This document shows positions 1-7,774 of a stretch of DNA of 42,130 nucleotides, piece by piece. How positions within the stretch are numbered: the stretch's first letter is position 1; every line of letters begins with the position of its first letter. Source of the stretch: an uncultured Muribaculaceae bacterium (GTDB taxonomy: Bacteria > Bacteroidota > Bacteroidia > Bacteroidales > Muribaculaceae); assembly GCA_902494515.1 (NCBI GenBank), contig CABUTS010000019.1, positions 1-42,130 of the forward strand, written 5' to 3'. The notes below the pieces were generated by a model. The model did no database searches and was not told the origin of the DNA. It was given only the letters and a program-made list of their open reading frames with translations. A program made the translations under genes and the position numbers.

Positions 1-354
1 GAATACTACGACCGCATTTATGTTGGGTGGTGGGACGGTGCACAGACCCAGAACGGCAAGCTCCCGCACCCCTATGTCGAAGACATCGAGATTGCGGAGG
101 ACTGGAGCAATTTCATCAACATTCATTTCTCCCTGCGCATCAACCACACCACGCTCAACCGCCGCCGCACGGTCCACTCAATCAACACCCGCCAAAAGTC
201 CACCTTCAAGTTCCTCTCCGACAATATCCCGAACCCTCGCGCCGTGTTTTTCATCAAAGGCAAGAAGTACCTTTGTGAAAAAATGACTGCGACATTCACG
301 GAGAACGGAATGTCGCAGCTCATCAAGGGCGTGTTCTATCCAATTTTGGATTAG
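1..354 (+). CDS. C-terminal fragment of a phage-like or mobile-element protein (5' end outside window)
   Basis: Reading frame 1 is open from the first base and ends at TAG 352-354, giving 117 residues of a protein whose start lies to the left. The fragment is basic and aromatic, ending in a KKYLCEKMTATF ... MSQLIKGVFYPILD tail. From memory, similar endings occur in structural-type proteins of Bacteroides prophages and integrative elements, but I cannot name the family. Its stop codon overlaps the stop codon of the convergent integrase (TTAG at 351-354), so the two genes meet with no gap. Position next to an integrase supports membership in an integrated element. The function is unknown; a tail or baseplate role is only a guess. 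Confidence 0.6.
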   Translation, partial: EYYDRIYVGWWDGAQTQNGKLPHPYVEDIEIAEDWSNFINIHFSLRINHTTLNRRRTVHSINTRQKSTFKFLSDNIPNPRAVFFIKGKKYLCEKMTATFTENGMSQLIKGVFYPILD

Positions 355-1844
355 AACCCTTTCCCTTTCATCCTTTCGTAGAATACCTCCTTGCCGGAGT
401 CTACGTTGCGGATGCGGAACTGAACGATGGTGCGGTGCGGTATCGTGTCGGGGAGTTGCTTTACCAACTCCTTGATTACATCATTGACGGTACCGAAACC
501 GATGTCCTGAACTTGGGCGAGTATTTCGCCCTTGAAATAGGCGGTGCCCTCGACCATCTTCTTCTTCGAGATGCGGAATAGAGCCTCTTTCGGCTCGTCC
601 ACATCTTTTGCCAGTCCCTGCTTGCTCCGGGCTGTCGAAAAGAAGATGAAGTCTATTACCTTAGCGTTCAGTTCCCAAGCCGGGGAGAAGTCGAGCATGA
701 TGTAGCCGCGTGTAACCGTGTGGATTCCGCTATGGTTCATGCCGAAGCCCACCTCCGCTATGTTGGCGGCGCAGTCGTTTTGGGCGACCGTGGCCCATGT
801 GTAGCGGAATGTGTAGACGCTGTACCATGTTTCCTTCGGCAGGTTCATCGATTTGCATATCTGCTTGATGCCAGTGTTGACGTTGGCGTTGAAGCTGTCC
901 GCATCGCAGAAACGCTTGTGGAAGTTGAACAGGTAAGGGTCGTTGGGAGCGGCCTTGTACTTCTCCATAAGAGGGTAAAGTATCGGCTCGACCCTAATCT
1001 CGAAATAGGCCTCGTCGCGGCGTGTGGTTTTTGTTTTCGAGCGCTTGTAACTGATGACGCCCTTTTTGTAGTCGCCTTTCTGCAACCCGAAAAGGTCAAT
1101 GGTGTTGATACCTGCGAGGCACAGCACCATTTTTGCCACGTCCCGGCCCAGTTCCGACAGTGGTTCCGTCTGCTTGGACGGCGGCTGCGGGGCGAAGAAG
1201 AACTCGCGGGCTTCTTCTGCCGTGATTGCGTGCTTGGTCGTGCGGTCGGCTTTAGGTATCTTGACCCTCGGCCAGGGATTGTTCTTGATGCGGATTATCC
1301 CCTTGCTCTCGTCGTTGAAGTCGAGCAGCGCCGCACGGTATATCTGACGGACGCAAACCGGATATTGTTCCTTTGCGCGATGGGTAGAGCCGAGGCTTTC
1401 TATCCACCGGGTGAGGACGGCAGGGGTCAGGTGGGCGCACATTACCTTTGTTGTGCCGAGGTATCTTTCGAGATTGTTTACGGCAAGGCGGTATGTGCGC
1501 GAATTGCGTTCGTGCCCCTCGTTGAACATCTTGTCGATGTGCCGGGTGGCATAGTCGCTGAAACAGATGTCTGTGTTTGCAGTCGTGATATAGTTTATCA
1601 CTTCCTGTAACGACATCTCCGTGGTGTCCTTGTCGTTCAACAAGGAGTTGAAGTAGTAGATCTGCTCCGAGCAGTATTTTGATACGGCGGAGTCTTTGAT
1701 TTCTCCTTTCTTGGAGAGGTCGCTTTGAGCCACCATCTTGTCGGTCTTGATATAGCCAATGGCTCGGTTGTGGGTTACGCGGATGTAGACTTGGCCGTAG
1801 CCATCGGTACGCATACCGCGAATTACTGGTTTGAATGTGGGCAT
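351..1844 (-). CDS. Tyrosine recombinase / site-specific integrase
   Basis: A 497-residue integrase of the Bacteroidota type. Residues about 1-90 look like an arm-type DNA-binding domain (GYGQVYIRVTHNRAIGYIK), residues about 95-180 like a SAM-like core-binding domain, and about 205-400 like the catalytic domain. Visible catalytic-type residues are Arg347 (YTFRYTWATVA), His371 (MNHSG) and the likely nucleophile Tyr381 (TRGYIML). The usual first arginine position reads AGINTIDLF, with Asn247 instead of Arg. IntDOT of CTnDOT also lacks the first Arg, so this need not mean inactivity. About 95 residues follow the catalytic domain, ending KGKGF. The gene points into the element, and phased repeats lie just upstream of its start. 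It probably excises or integrates the element whose body lies left of the window. Confidence 0.9.
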   Translation of the reverse strand: MPTFKPVIRGMRTDGYGQVYIRVTHNRAIGYIKTDKMVAQSDLSKKGEIKDSAVSKYCSEQIYYFNSLLNDKDTTEMSLQEVINYITTANTDICFSDYATRHIDKMFNEGHERNSRTYRLAVNNLERYLGTTKVMCAHLTPAVLTRWIESLGSTHRAKEQYPVCVRQIYRAALLDFNDESKGIIRIKNNPWPRVKIPKADRTTKHAITAEEAREFFFAPQPPSKQTEPLSELGRDVAKMVLCLAGINTIDLFGLQKGDYKKGVISYKRSKTKTTRRDEAYFEIRVEPILYPLMEKYKAAPNDPYLFNFHKRFCDADSFNANVNTGIKQICKSMNLPKETWYSVYTFRYTWATVAQNDCAANIAEVGFGMNHSGIHTVTRGYIMLDFSPAWELNAKVIDFIFFSTARSKQGLAKDVDEPKEALFRISKKKMVEGTAYFKGEILAQVQDIGFGTVNDVIKELVKQLPDTIPHRTIVQFRIRNVDSGKEVFYERMKGKGF

Positions 1845-1909
1845 TTTCGCTGAATTTTAAGGGTTTCTTAATGATTAATTAACTTATTGTATATCAGCTA
1901 ATCATGCTC

Positions 1910-1975
1910 GTAAACATTCTGTAAACACGCTGTAAACAAGGGTTCCGAAATCTGTAAACATTCTGTAAACTTTTC
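1910..1975. repeat. Phased GTAAACA direct repeats upstream of the integrase
   Basis: GTAAAC(A/T) occurs at 1910, 1921, 1932, 1954 and 1965. Spacing is 11, 11, 22 and 11 bp, so all five copies lie on one helical face with one slot empty at 1943. They start 66 bp from the integrase start codon. This is the expected look of arm-type integrase or excisionase binding sites in an attachment region. That role is inference. Confidence 0.65.
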
Positions 1976-2025
1976 CGCGCATTTTGCTCGATTTGTGCGG
2001 CAGAATGAACATACCCTTTAAGAGC

Positions 2026-2072
2026 AATTTAGGTCGTAACCTCTGTTTTATCAGAAAGTTACGACCTAAATT
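2026..2072. repeat. 15-bp perfect inverted repeat, possible ppdK terminator or element boundary
   Basis: AATTTAGGTCGTAAC at 2026-2040 pairs perfectly with GTTACGACCTAAATT at 2058-2072 across a 17-nt loop. A second short hairpin (AGAGC/GCTCT) lies at 2081-2095. Both sit just past the ppdK stop codon. No clear U-tract follows on the minus strand, so it may be a weak terminator, a recombination-core region, or both. Apart from these hairpins and the phased repeats I see nothing else in 1845-2107. Confidence 0.55.
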
Positions 2073-2107
2073 TATGAGTGAGAGCTTGTTGCTCTATCGG
2101 TCAAATT

Positions 2108-4822
2108 TTATTCCAAGTTGGCCTGCGCCGCTGCTACGCGGGCGATGGGCACACGGTAGGGGGAGCAGCTGACGTAGTTCATGCCGAGTTTGGCGCAGAA
2201 CTTCACGGAGCTGGGTTCGCCGCCGTGTTCGCCGCAGATGCCGACTTTGAGTTCGGGACGGGTTGCACGGCCTTTCTTTACGCCCATTTCAACGAGCTGG
2301 CCTACGCCTTCCTGGTCGAGAACTTCGAAGGGATCGGTCTTGATGATGCCGTGTTCCTTGTAGAATTTGAGGAACTTGGGAGCGTCGTCGCGCGAGAAGC
2401 CGAAGGTCATCTGGGTGAGGTCGTTGGTACCGAATGAGAAGAACTCGGCTACGGAGGCGATCTGGTCGGCTACGAGGGCAGCGCGGGGTACTTCGATCAT
2501 GGTGCCTACGAGGTAGGGGAGTGACATTTCCTGTTCTTCGAAGACTTTGGCGGCGGTAGCGTGGATGATGTCGGCCTGATTCTGGATTTCCTTGAGGGAG
2601 CCAACCAGAGGGATCATGATTTCCGGCTTCACGTCGATGCCGCGGCGTTTAACGGCGAGGGCGGCTTCGATGATGGCGCGGGCCTGCATTTCGGTGATTT
2701 CGGGGTATGTGATGCCGAGACGGCAGCCACGGTGGCCGAGCATGGGGTTGAACTCTTCGAGGGCGTCGACTTTAGCCTTTACATCGGCGAGGCTGATGCC
2801 CATTTCGTCGGCGAGTTCTTTCTGGGTTGCGGTCTGATGAGGTACGAATTCGTGCAGAGGGGGATCGAGCAGACGGATGGTTACGCCGTAGCCGTCCATG
2901 GCTTCGAAGATTCCTTCGAAGTCGCCGCGCTGCATGGGGAGGAGTTTGGCGAGGGCCTGTTTGCGGCCTTCGACGTCGGAAGCGAGAATCATTTCGCGGA
3001 CGGCCTTGATGCGGTCGCCTTCGAAGAACATATGCTCGGTGCGGCAGAGGCCGATACCCTGGGCGCCGAAGGCGCGGGCCTGACGGGCGTCGCGGGGAGT
3101 GTCGGCGTTGGTGCGGACGAGGGTCTTGGTGTACTTGGCAGCGAGGTTCATGATAGCGCCGAAGTCGCCGTCGAGTTCGGGTTCAACGGTGGGAACCTGG
3201 CCGTCGTAAACGTCGCCGGTGGAGCCGTTGAGGGAGATCCAGTCGCCTTCGTTGTAGAGGTGGCCGCCCATTTCAACGGTGCGCTTTTCGTAGTCGACCT
3301 TGATTTCGCCGGCGCCGGAAACGCAGCATTTGCCCATACCGCGGGCAACAACGGCAGCGTGGGAGGTCATGCCGCCGCGCATTGTCAGGATACCCTGGGC
3401 AACAGCCATACCGCGGAGGTCTTCGGGGGAGGTTTCGATGCGGACGAGGACTACTTTCTTTTTCTTCTCGGCCCAGGCTTCAGCGTCGTCGGCGAAGAAT
3501 ACGATCTGACCGGCGGCTGCACCGGGGGAAGCGGGGAGACCCTTGGCAACGACGGTGGCGCGCTTGAGGGCGGCCTTGTCGAATACGGGGTGGAGGAGTT
3601 CGTCGAGTTTCTGGGGCTCCATGCGGAGGAGGGTGGTCTTCTCGTCGATTTCACCTGCGCGGAGGAGGTCCATGGCGATCTTCACCATGGCAGCGCCGGT
3701 GCGCTTGCCGTTACGGGTCTGGAGCATCCAGAGCTTGCCGTCCTGAATGGTGAATTCCATATCCTGCATGTCGCGGTAGTGGTCTTCGAGCTTGTTGGCG
3801 ATGGCGATGAGTTCGGCAGCGCAGACAGGCATGGACTCTTCGAGCGAGGGATATTTAGCTGCGCGGACCTCTTCGGAGATACCCTGGAGGGCAGCCCAGC
3901 GGCGGGAACCTTCGACGGTGATCTGCTGAGGAGTGCGGATGCCGGCAACCACGTCTTCGCCCTGGGCGTTGATGAGGTATTCGCCGTTGAAGATATTTTC
4001 GCCGGTAGCGGCGTCACGCGAGAAGGCAACGCCGGTAGCGGAGTTGTTGCCCATGTTGCCGTAAACCATAGCCTGCACGTTTACAGCGGTACCCCATTCT
4101 TCGGGGATCTGGTTCATGCGGCGGTAGATGATGGCGCGCTCGTTCATCCAGGAATCGAATACGGCGCAGATGCCACCCCAGAGCTGATCCCAGGCGGATT
4201 CGGGGAAGTCCTTGCCGGTGTAGTCCTTGACAGCGGCCTTGAAGAGGGTTACGAGCTGACGGAGGTCGTCAACGGTGAGTTCGGTATCGAATTTCACGCC
4301 CTTTTCTTCCTTCATCTTGTCGATGATGGCTTCGAAGGGGTCGGTTTCGGTCTTGGTTTTGGGTTTCATGCCGAGCACGACGTCGCCGTACATCTGCACG
4401 AAGCGGCGGTAGGAGTCCCAAGCGAAACGGGGGTTGCCGCTCTTTTCAGCCAGGGAGGCAACGGTGGCGTCGTTCATACCGAGGTTGAGGACGGTGTCCA
4501 TCATGCCGGGCATGGAGGCGCGGGCGCCGGAGCGAACGGAAACGAGGAGGGGATTAGCGGGGTCGTCGAATTTTTTACCGGTAAGAGCTTCAACGTGGGC
4601 GATAGCTTTTTCCACGTCAGCCTTGATGTCGTTAACGACATAGTCTTTGCCATTCTGCGTGTATTCGGTGCAGACTTCGGTTGTGATTGTGAAACCGGGA
4701 GGCACGGGCATACCGAGCAGGTTCATTTCAGCGAGGTTGGCACCTTTGCCGCCGAGGAGGTTGCGCATTTTGGCATCTCCTTCAGCTTTACCGTCGCCGA
4801 AAGTGTAGATTTTCTTTGCCAT
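2108..4822 (-). CDS. ppdK: Pyruvate, phosphate dikinase
   Basis: A full-length, 904-residue cytosolic enzyme interconverting pyruvate + ATP + Pi and phosphoenolpyruvate + AMP + PPi. Visible signatures are an N-terminal nucleotide-binding domain (LLGGKGANLAEM near 22-33, VRSGARASMPGMMDT near 96-110), the phosphohistidine domain GGMTSHAAVVARG with catalytic His488, and a C-terminal TIM-barrel PEP/pyruvate domain with GICGEHGG (Cys863). Length is typical of the family (about 870-910). A good promoter lies upstream at 4914-4945. In anaerobic Bacteroidales this enzyme generally works at the PEP-pyruvate node of central carbon flow. Downstream (lower coordinates) is the integrated element, which did not disrupt the gene. 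Confidence 0.98.
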   Translation of the reverse strand: MAKKIYTFGDGKAEGDAKMRNLLGGKGANLAEMNLLGMPVPPGFTITTEVCTEYTQNGKDYVVNDIKADVEKAIAHVEALTGKKFDDPANPLLVSVRSGARASMPGMMDTVLNLGMNDATVASLAEKSGNPRFAWDSYRRFVQMYGDVVLGMKPKTKTETDPFEAIIDKMKEEKGVKFDTELTVDDLRQLVTLFKAAVKDYTGKDFPESAWDQLWGGICAVFDSWMNERAIIYRRMNQIPEEWGTAVNVQAMVYGNMGNNSATGVAFSRDAATGENIFNGEYLINAQGEDVVAGIRTPQQITVEGSRRWAALQGISEEVRAAKYPSLEESMPVCAAELIAIANKLEDHYRDMQDMEFTIQDGKLWMLQTRNGKRTGAAMVKIAMDLLRAGEIDEKTTLLRMEPQKLDELLHPVFDKAALKRATVVAKGLPASPGAAAGQIVFFADDAEAWAEKKKKVVLVRIETSPEDLRGMAVAQGILTMRGGMTSHAAVVARGMGKCCVSGAGEIKVDYEKRTVEMGGHLYNEGDWISLNGSTGDVYDGQVPTVEPELDGDFGAIMNLAAKYTKTLVRTNADTPRDARQARAFGAQGIGLCRTEHMFFEGDRIKAVREMILASDVEGRKQALAKLLPMQRGDFEGIFEAMDGYGVTIRLLDPPLHEFVPHQTATQKELADEMGISLADVKAKVDALEEFNPMLGHRGCRLGITYPEITEMQARAIIEAALAVKRRGIDVKPEIMIPLVGSLKEIQNQADIIHATAAKVFEEQEMSLPYLVGTMIEVPRAALVADQIASVAEFFSFGTNDLTQMTFGFSRDDAPKFLKFYKEHGIIKTDPFEVLDQEGVGQLVEMGVKKGRATRPELKVGICGEHGGEPSSVKFCAKLGMNYVSCSPYRVPIARVAAAQANLE

Positions 4823-4913
4823 GAGATGGTTAACTATTTAGTTTTTTAAGTTATGTATGCTTAAAGGTTGGTGTCTTTTAGGGCATTTAAGGGTGGGAGA
4901 GTATGAGTTGGGG

Positions 4914-4945
4914 CAAAGTTACAAAAAATAGGTCGATTATTCCAA
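4914..4945 (-). promoter_or_regulatory. Promoter of ppdK
   Basis: On the minus strand, TTGG (4945-4942), a 20-bp spacer and TAACTTTG (4921-4914) match the Bacteroidota consensus TTTG-N19-21-TAnnTTTG. Transcription would start near 4909, giving a leader of about 85 nt. Confidence 0.75.
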
Positions 4946-5089
4946 TTTTTGGAGATTTTTTTTGGATGAAAGCCCATAAATTTACTTAACACATTCAAAG
5001 ATATGTTATTCAGCATATTTTTATGGTATAATTGTTGCGAAATGTGAATTTTTCAGAGGCTAAAACGGGGCGAAAAGCGAGAAAATGAG

Positions 5090-5097
5090 TAACTTTG
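5090..5097 (+). promoter_or_regulatory. Likely -7 element of the rlmD promoter
   Basis: TAACTTTG matches the TAnnTTTG box. No convincing -33 TTTG lies 19-21 bp upstream, so this is a partial promoter match. Transcription would start near 5102, placing the 32-bp tandem duplication inside the leader. The rest of 4823-5209 is AT-rich with no gene that I can see. Confidence 0.5.
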
Positions 5098-5122
5098 CAG
5101 CGGAAAACCTCCGGAGGGCCTG

Positions 5123-5186
5123 CGCGACGGCGATATGGCCGGTCCGGATTCAACCGCGACGGCGATATGGCCGGTCCGGATACAAC
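5123..5186. repeat. 32-bp tandem duplication upstream of rlmD
   Basis: Copies 5123-5154 and 5155-5186 differ at one base (GGATTCAAC against GGATACAAC). Each contains GGCGATATGG and a TCCGGA palindrome. The array ends 23 bp before the rlmD start codon. The reading frame across it is open but low in coding character, so it is treated as leader. Confidence 0.9.
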
Positions 5187-5209
5187 AATTAACTTTCACC
5201 ATAATATAT

Positions 5210-6640
5210 ATGGGACGCAAAAAGAAAGAGCTGCCCCTGCTCGAGGGGCTCGAAATAACGGCAGTTGCCGCCGAAGGCAATGCCATCGCACGCCACGGCG
5301 AGCTGGTGGTGTTCATCCCTTACGGCGCCCCGGGTGACATCGCCGACGTCAAAATCGACCGCCGCAAACATTCCTACGCCGAGGGGCACATCGAACGGCT
5401 CGTGAAGCCCTCGGAGCTCCGCGTGGAACCGTTTTGCGAGCATTTCGGGGTCTGCGGCGGGTGTCGCTGGCAGCATCTCCCTTACAGCGAGCAGCTCAAG
5501 GCGAAACAGCAGCAGGTCTGCGACGCCCTGACCCGCATCGCCAAGGTGGAGCTGCCCGAGATTTCACCCATCCTCGGCTCAGAGAAAACCCGCGAGTACC
5601 GCAACAAGATGGAGTATACCTTCTCGAACAAAAAGTGGCTGACCTGGGAACAGATGCGCTCCGGCGAGGAGTTCCCCGACCGCGACGCCGCCGGATTCCA
5701 TATCCCCGGAGCCTTCGACAAGGTGCTCGACATCAACCGATGCCACCTGCAGGATGACCTCGGCAACCGTATCCGCCTGCACATCAAGGATTACGCCAAG
5801 CGCAACGGCCTGACATTCTTCGATTTGCGCGGCCAGACAGGCCTGCTGCGCACCGCTATGATTCGCATCGCCTCAACCGGCGAGGTGATGGTGGTTCTCT
5901 CCTTCGGCGAAGATAATCCGCAGGCCATCAGGGAGTTGCTCGACGATCTCCGCACATTATTCCCCGAAATCACCTCGCTGATGTACGTGGTGAACACCAA
6001 GGCCAACGACACCATCGCCGACCTCGACATCCAGCTCCACTCCGGGCGCCCCTACATCGAGGAGGAGATGGAAGGACTGCGCTTCCGCATCGGTCCGAAA
6101 TCGTTTTACCAGACCAACTCGCGTCAGGCCTACAATCTATATAAGGTGACACGCGAATTCGCCGGACTGACCGGCAACGAGCTTGTCTACGACCTCTACA
6201 CCGGCACCGGCACCATCGCCAACTTCATCGCCCGCCAGGCCCGGAAAGTGATTGGCATCGAGTATGTCGAGGATGCCATCCGCGACGCCCGCCTCAACGC
6301 CGAGGTCAACGGACTCAACAACACGGCGTTCTTCGCCGGGGACATGAAGGATGTGCTGACGACCGGATTCATTGCCGAACATGGGCGCCCCGACGTAATG
6401 ATCGTAGACCCGCCCCGCGCCGGAATGCACGGCGACGTGGTGAAGGTGATACTCGACGCCGAACCGAGCCGGATTGTGTATGTGAGCTGCAACCCCGCCA
6501 CGCAGGCCCGCGACCTTCAGCTGCTCGATGCCAAATACAAGGTGACAGCCGTGCAGCCCGTCGATATGTTCCCTCACACCCACCATGTCGAGAATGTGGT
6601 CCGTCTCGAAAAGCGTGAGGTATTCAAGACCGAAGAATAA
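5210..6640 (+). CDS. rlmD: 23S rRNA (uracil-C5)-methyltransferase, RlmD/RumA type
   Basis: A 476-residue SAM-dependent RNA methyltransferase, most likely acting on U1939 of 23S rRNA. An N-terminal TRAM-like domain is followed by the iron-sulfur cysteine set C76, C82, C85 and C178 (FCEHFGVCGGC, INRCHL). The Rossmann methyltransferase domain shows VYDLYTGTGTIANFIA (motif I), IVDPPRAGMHG, the nucleophile Cys427 in YVSCNPATQ and Glu461 in HHVENVV. The frame is open 75 bases further upstream through a tandem duplication, but MGRKKKELPLLE at 5210 is the natural start. RlmC/RlmCD-type uridine specificity cannot be excluded by reading alone. The gene converges on the next gene with an 8-bp gap. Confidence 0.93.
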   Translation: MGRKKKELPLLEGLEITAVAAEGNAIARHGELVVFIPYGAPGDIADVKIDRRKHSYAEGHIERLVKPSELRVEPFCEHFGVCGGCRWQHLPYSEQLKAKQQQVCDALTRIAKVELPEISPILGSEKTREYRNKMEYTFSNKKWLTWEQMRSGEEFPDRDAAGFHIPGAFDKVLDINRCHLQDDLGNRIRLHIKDYAKRNGLTFFDLRGQTGLLRTAMIRIASTGEVMVVLSFGEDNPQAIRELLDDLRTLFPEITSLMYVVNTKANDTIADLDIQLHSGRPYIEEEMEGLRFRIGPKSFYQTNSRQAYNLYKVTREFAGLTGNELVYDLYTGTGTIANFIARQARKVIGIEYVEDAIRDARLNAEVNGLNNTAFFAGDMKDVLTTGFIAEHGRPDVMIVDPPRAGMHGDVVKVILDAEPSRIVYVSCNPATQARDLQLLDAKYKVTAVQPVDMFPHTHHVENVVRLEKREVFKTEE

Positions 6641-6648
6641 ACTGATAA

Positions 6649-7773
6649 TCAAGAGATTCCCTCGAAAGTGAGGGAGAAAAACGGATTGTCGGGAAGCAAC
6701 GAAAGTGTGCTTTCCGACTTTTTTGTTGCGGGATTAGCGGCTTTTGGGGTCATTCGCATCCAGCCGGTTTTGTGCAGACGATTGAAAACGCCACGGGCCA
6801 CGAACCCCATGGTGTAGCGCAGGTTCAGCTCCACGGCGGGGTCGATTCGGACCTGAGTTGATCCGTCAGGGAGCTGTTCGCGGTAGAGGAGTATGTCTAC
6901 TCCGAGCGGGCCCTCATAGTCATTGCCAAGAAGTTTCTCAAGGCAATCAGCAAGCATAACTTTCAGAGATTCAATGCGTTCCTTCGGGATATACTGCGAA
7001 AGCCTATTGAGGATTTCTTCGTCGCTACTGACAAGATTTCCGCCATAGTTCACCGCAGTGGAATTTTCAAAAAACGACAGGCCATAGAAGCGGGCTTGTC
7101 CGTTTTTCATAAAGAAAAGCATGGCGAAGTCGGCGATTTTGTCAAGGGCCGGTTCGACCATCACCGAGCCCTGAGCGCGGATTATCCCGTTGATGGTGGG
7201 GGAGAGGTGCCCCAGCGAAGCGGCGTCAGCCGGGAAAACCCCGCGTCCACTCGACGACCATGGGGATTTCAAATACGCTCGTCCACAGCGGCCGACGTAA
7301 TTCTCTATCTTACTGAAAGTTGCAGCTTCAATCGGGAGGGGAGAAGGGATATTATCACCGGCTTCGTCAAGGAGCTGAAGCAGCTTCAAGGAGGTGCGTC
7401 GGTGGGAGAGGAGCCGGTGCTTTTCCATCCCCTCCTGCCTGTCTTTGAGCGTCGTCTCCGGCACCCCGGCTCTGACGAACTGGCGGACCGCATCCCGGCT
7501 CCAGCCCCATGGCGTCGGGACCACATCACTCTCACACGCTGCTGCCGAAATCACCGGTTCCGGTCCGTCAATTCCCAATGAATCAATCCATTGCGCGGTT
7601 GCCGCCACCTCCTCTTTCCCCACCAGGAACCAATCTCCCACATCTCCGAGCCAAAACGCCACAGCCGCCCCGGCCCGATGCAGCAGCGCAGCCTGCCGCG
7701 GCGGCGTAAACTGCGCCAGATTCCTCCCCAGCGCAATATCATTCTCCGGATTAAACAGCCATAACCGCTTCAT
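6649..7773 (-). CDS. Uncharacterised Bacteroidales protein with ATP-grasp-like features
   Basis: A 374-residue protein beginning MKRLWLFNPENDIALG, the start pattern of a conserved but unnamed Bacteroidales family. I see ATP-grasp-like signatures: Lys169 followed by a Ser/Gly-rich loop (YLKSPWSSSGRGV, 167-179), an acidic residue in MVEPAL (205-210), GPLGVDILLY (288-297), and a terminal VELNLRYTMG (314-323) that could supply the metal-binding Glu and Asn. ATP-grasp enzymes join a carboxylate to an amine or thiol, so this may be a ligase, but the substrate is unknown. No signal peptide is visible. It starts 1 bp after the stop of the upstream glycosyltransferase-like gene, so the two are probably translated together and act in one pathway. 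Confidence 0.6.
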   Translation of the reverse strand: MKRLWLFNPENDIALGRNLAQFTPPRQAALLHRAGAAVAFWLGDVGDWFLVGKEEVAATAQWIDSLGIDGPEPVISAAACESDVVPTPWGWSRDAVRQFVRAGVPETTLKDRQEGMEKHRLLSHRRTSLKLLQLLDEAGDNIPSPLPIEAATFSKIENYVGRCGRAYLKSPWSSSGRGVFPADAASLGHLSPTINGIIRAQGSVMVEPALDKIADFAMLFFMKNGQARFYGLSFFENSTAVNYGGNLVSSDEEILNRLSQYIPKERIESLKVMLADCLEKLLGNDYEGPLGVDILLYREQLPDGSTQVRIDPAVELNLRYTMGFVARGVFNRLHKTGWMRMTPKAANPATKKSESTLSLLPDNPFFSLTFEGIS

Positions 7774-7774
7774 G

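Noticed and set aside
2561..4849. 762-codon plus-strand open frame opposite ppdK
   Set aside because: It is a shadow of the ppdK codon pattern; the translation is Gly/Val/Asp/His-rich with no motifs, while ppdK is full-length and has all catalytic signatures.
5135..5209. N-terminal extension of rlmD
   Set aside because: It reads through the 32-bp duplication and has no similarity to the RlmD N terminus; MGRKKK at 5210 is typical.
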